Assembly (NCBI GenBank): GCA_002720485.1
Contig: PBIQ01000003.1
Location: 1-41,172, forward strand
Direction of reading: 5' to 3'
Origin: Acidimicrobiaceae bacterium
Lineage (GTDB): Bacteria; Actinomycetota; Acidimicrobiia; Acidimicrobiales; UBA8592
Length of the DNA: 41,172 nt
A program made the translations under genes and the position numbers. This document shows, one piece after another, positions 41,106 through 41,172 of this stretch. Under the pieces are notes generated by a model, which was given only the letters and a program-made list of their open reading frames with translations, did no database searches and was not told where the DNA came from. How positions within the stretch are numbered: position 1 is the stretch's first letter; each line of letters opens with the position of its first letter.

Positions 41106-41172
41106 TCACTAGAGGGTACCGACATTTAGAGTGAAATAATGCATTCAGGGAACATTGAAGAAGCCAATTTCC

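Overview
The window reads as ordinary chromosome from a free-living actinobacterium, most likely a low-GC marine-type member of the Acidimicrobiia. The evidence is a WhiB-type Fe-S regulator, an orphan GlnR-type nitrogen regulator beside two kinds of glutamine synthetase, an acyl-CoA carboxylase beta subunit followed by a small epsilon subunit, an F420/PPOX-type oxidoreductase, a SNF2-SWIM gene pair, and many starts with GTG or little ribosome-binding sequence. Base composition looks well below 50% GC by eye. I saw no transposase, integrase, phage gene or CRISPR array. The class assignment is inference.

Layout. 1-2.3 kb: NAD synthetase and hisI. 2.3-5.6 kb: nitrogen cluster with glnII (minus), glnA and glnR (plus). 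5.7-10.2 kb: a 57-residue membrane protein, RidA, a Tat-type thioredoxin-fold lipoprotein, an A-type Fe-S carrier, Mrp/ApbC, a degenerate metallo-beta-lactamase-fold protein and FxsA. 10.3-14.1 kb: selA-selB, then deoD. 14.1-17.9 kb: whiB, an NfeD-like membrane protein with a STAS protein, a lone receiver domain, tRNA-Pro, a membrane-anchored HExxH protein and MazG. 18-24 kb: asd, a SWIM protein, a SNF2 helicase and aspartokinase, all on the minus strand. 24-26.3 kb: acyl-CoA carboxylase beta and epsilon subunits and a methyltransferase-like remnant. 26.4-31.6 kb: a catabolic or oxidative group of P450, FAD oxidoreductase, epoxide hydrolase, PhyH dioxygenase and PPOX protein. 31.7-34.3 kb: 5'-3' exonuclease, methylmalonyl-CoA epimerase and thiolase. 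34.3-37.4 kb: a structured intergenic RNA candidate, recR, dnaX, SRP RNA and tRNA-Ser. 37.4-41.1 kb: a serine hydrolase, a SnoaL-like protein, TadA, a geranylgeranyl-reductase-family flavoprotein and a second tRNA-Ser.

How the parts work together. GlnR probably controls the adjacent glutamine synthetases. An imperfect direct repeat with GlnR-box spacing lies between glnII and glnA. A perfect GTAAC-n6-GTAAC repeat lies about 30 kb away in front of a stretch that folds into a multi-stem RNA with C-rich loops and ends in a T run. This possible nitrogen-regulated small RNA at about 34.42-34.64 kb is the most interesting non-coding signal here. The carboxylase, epimerase and thiolase point to propionyl-CoA/methylmalonyl-CoA and acyl-CoA metabolism. 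asd and aspartokinase supply the aspartate amino-acid family, and the aspartokinase gene carries a strong internal start for a separate regulatory subunit. selA and selB imply selenocysteine use, but selD, tRNA-Sec and a selenoprotein are not visible in this window.
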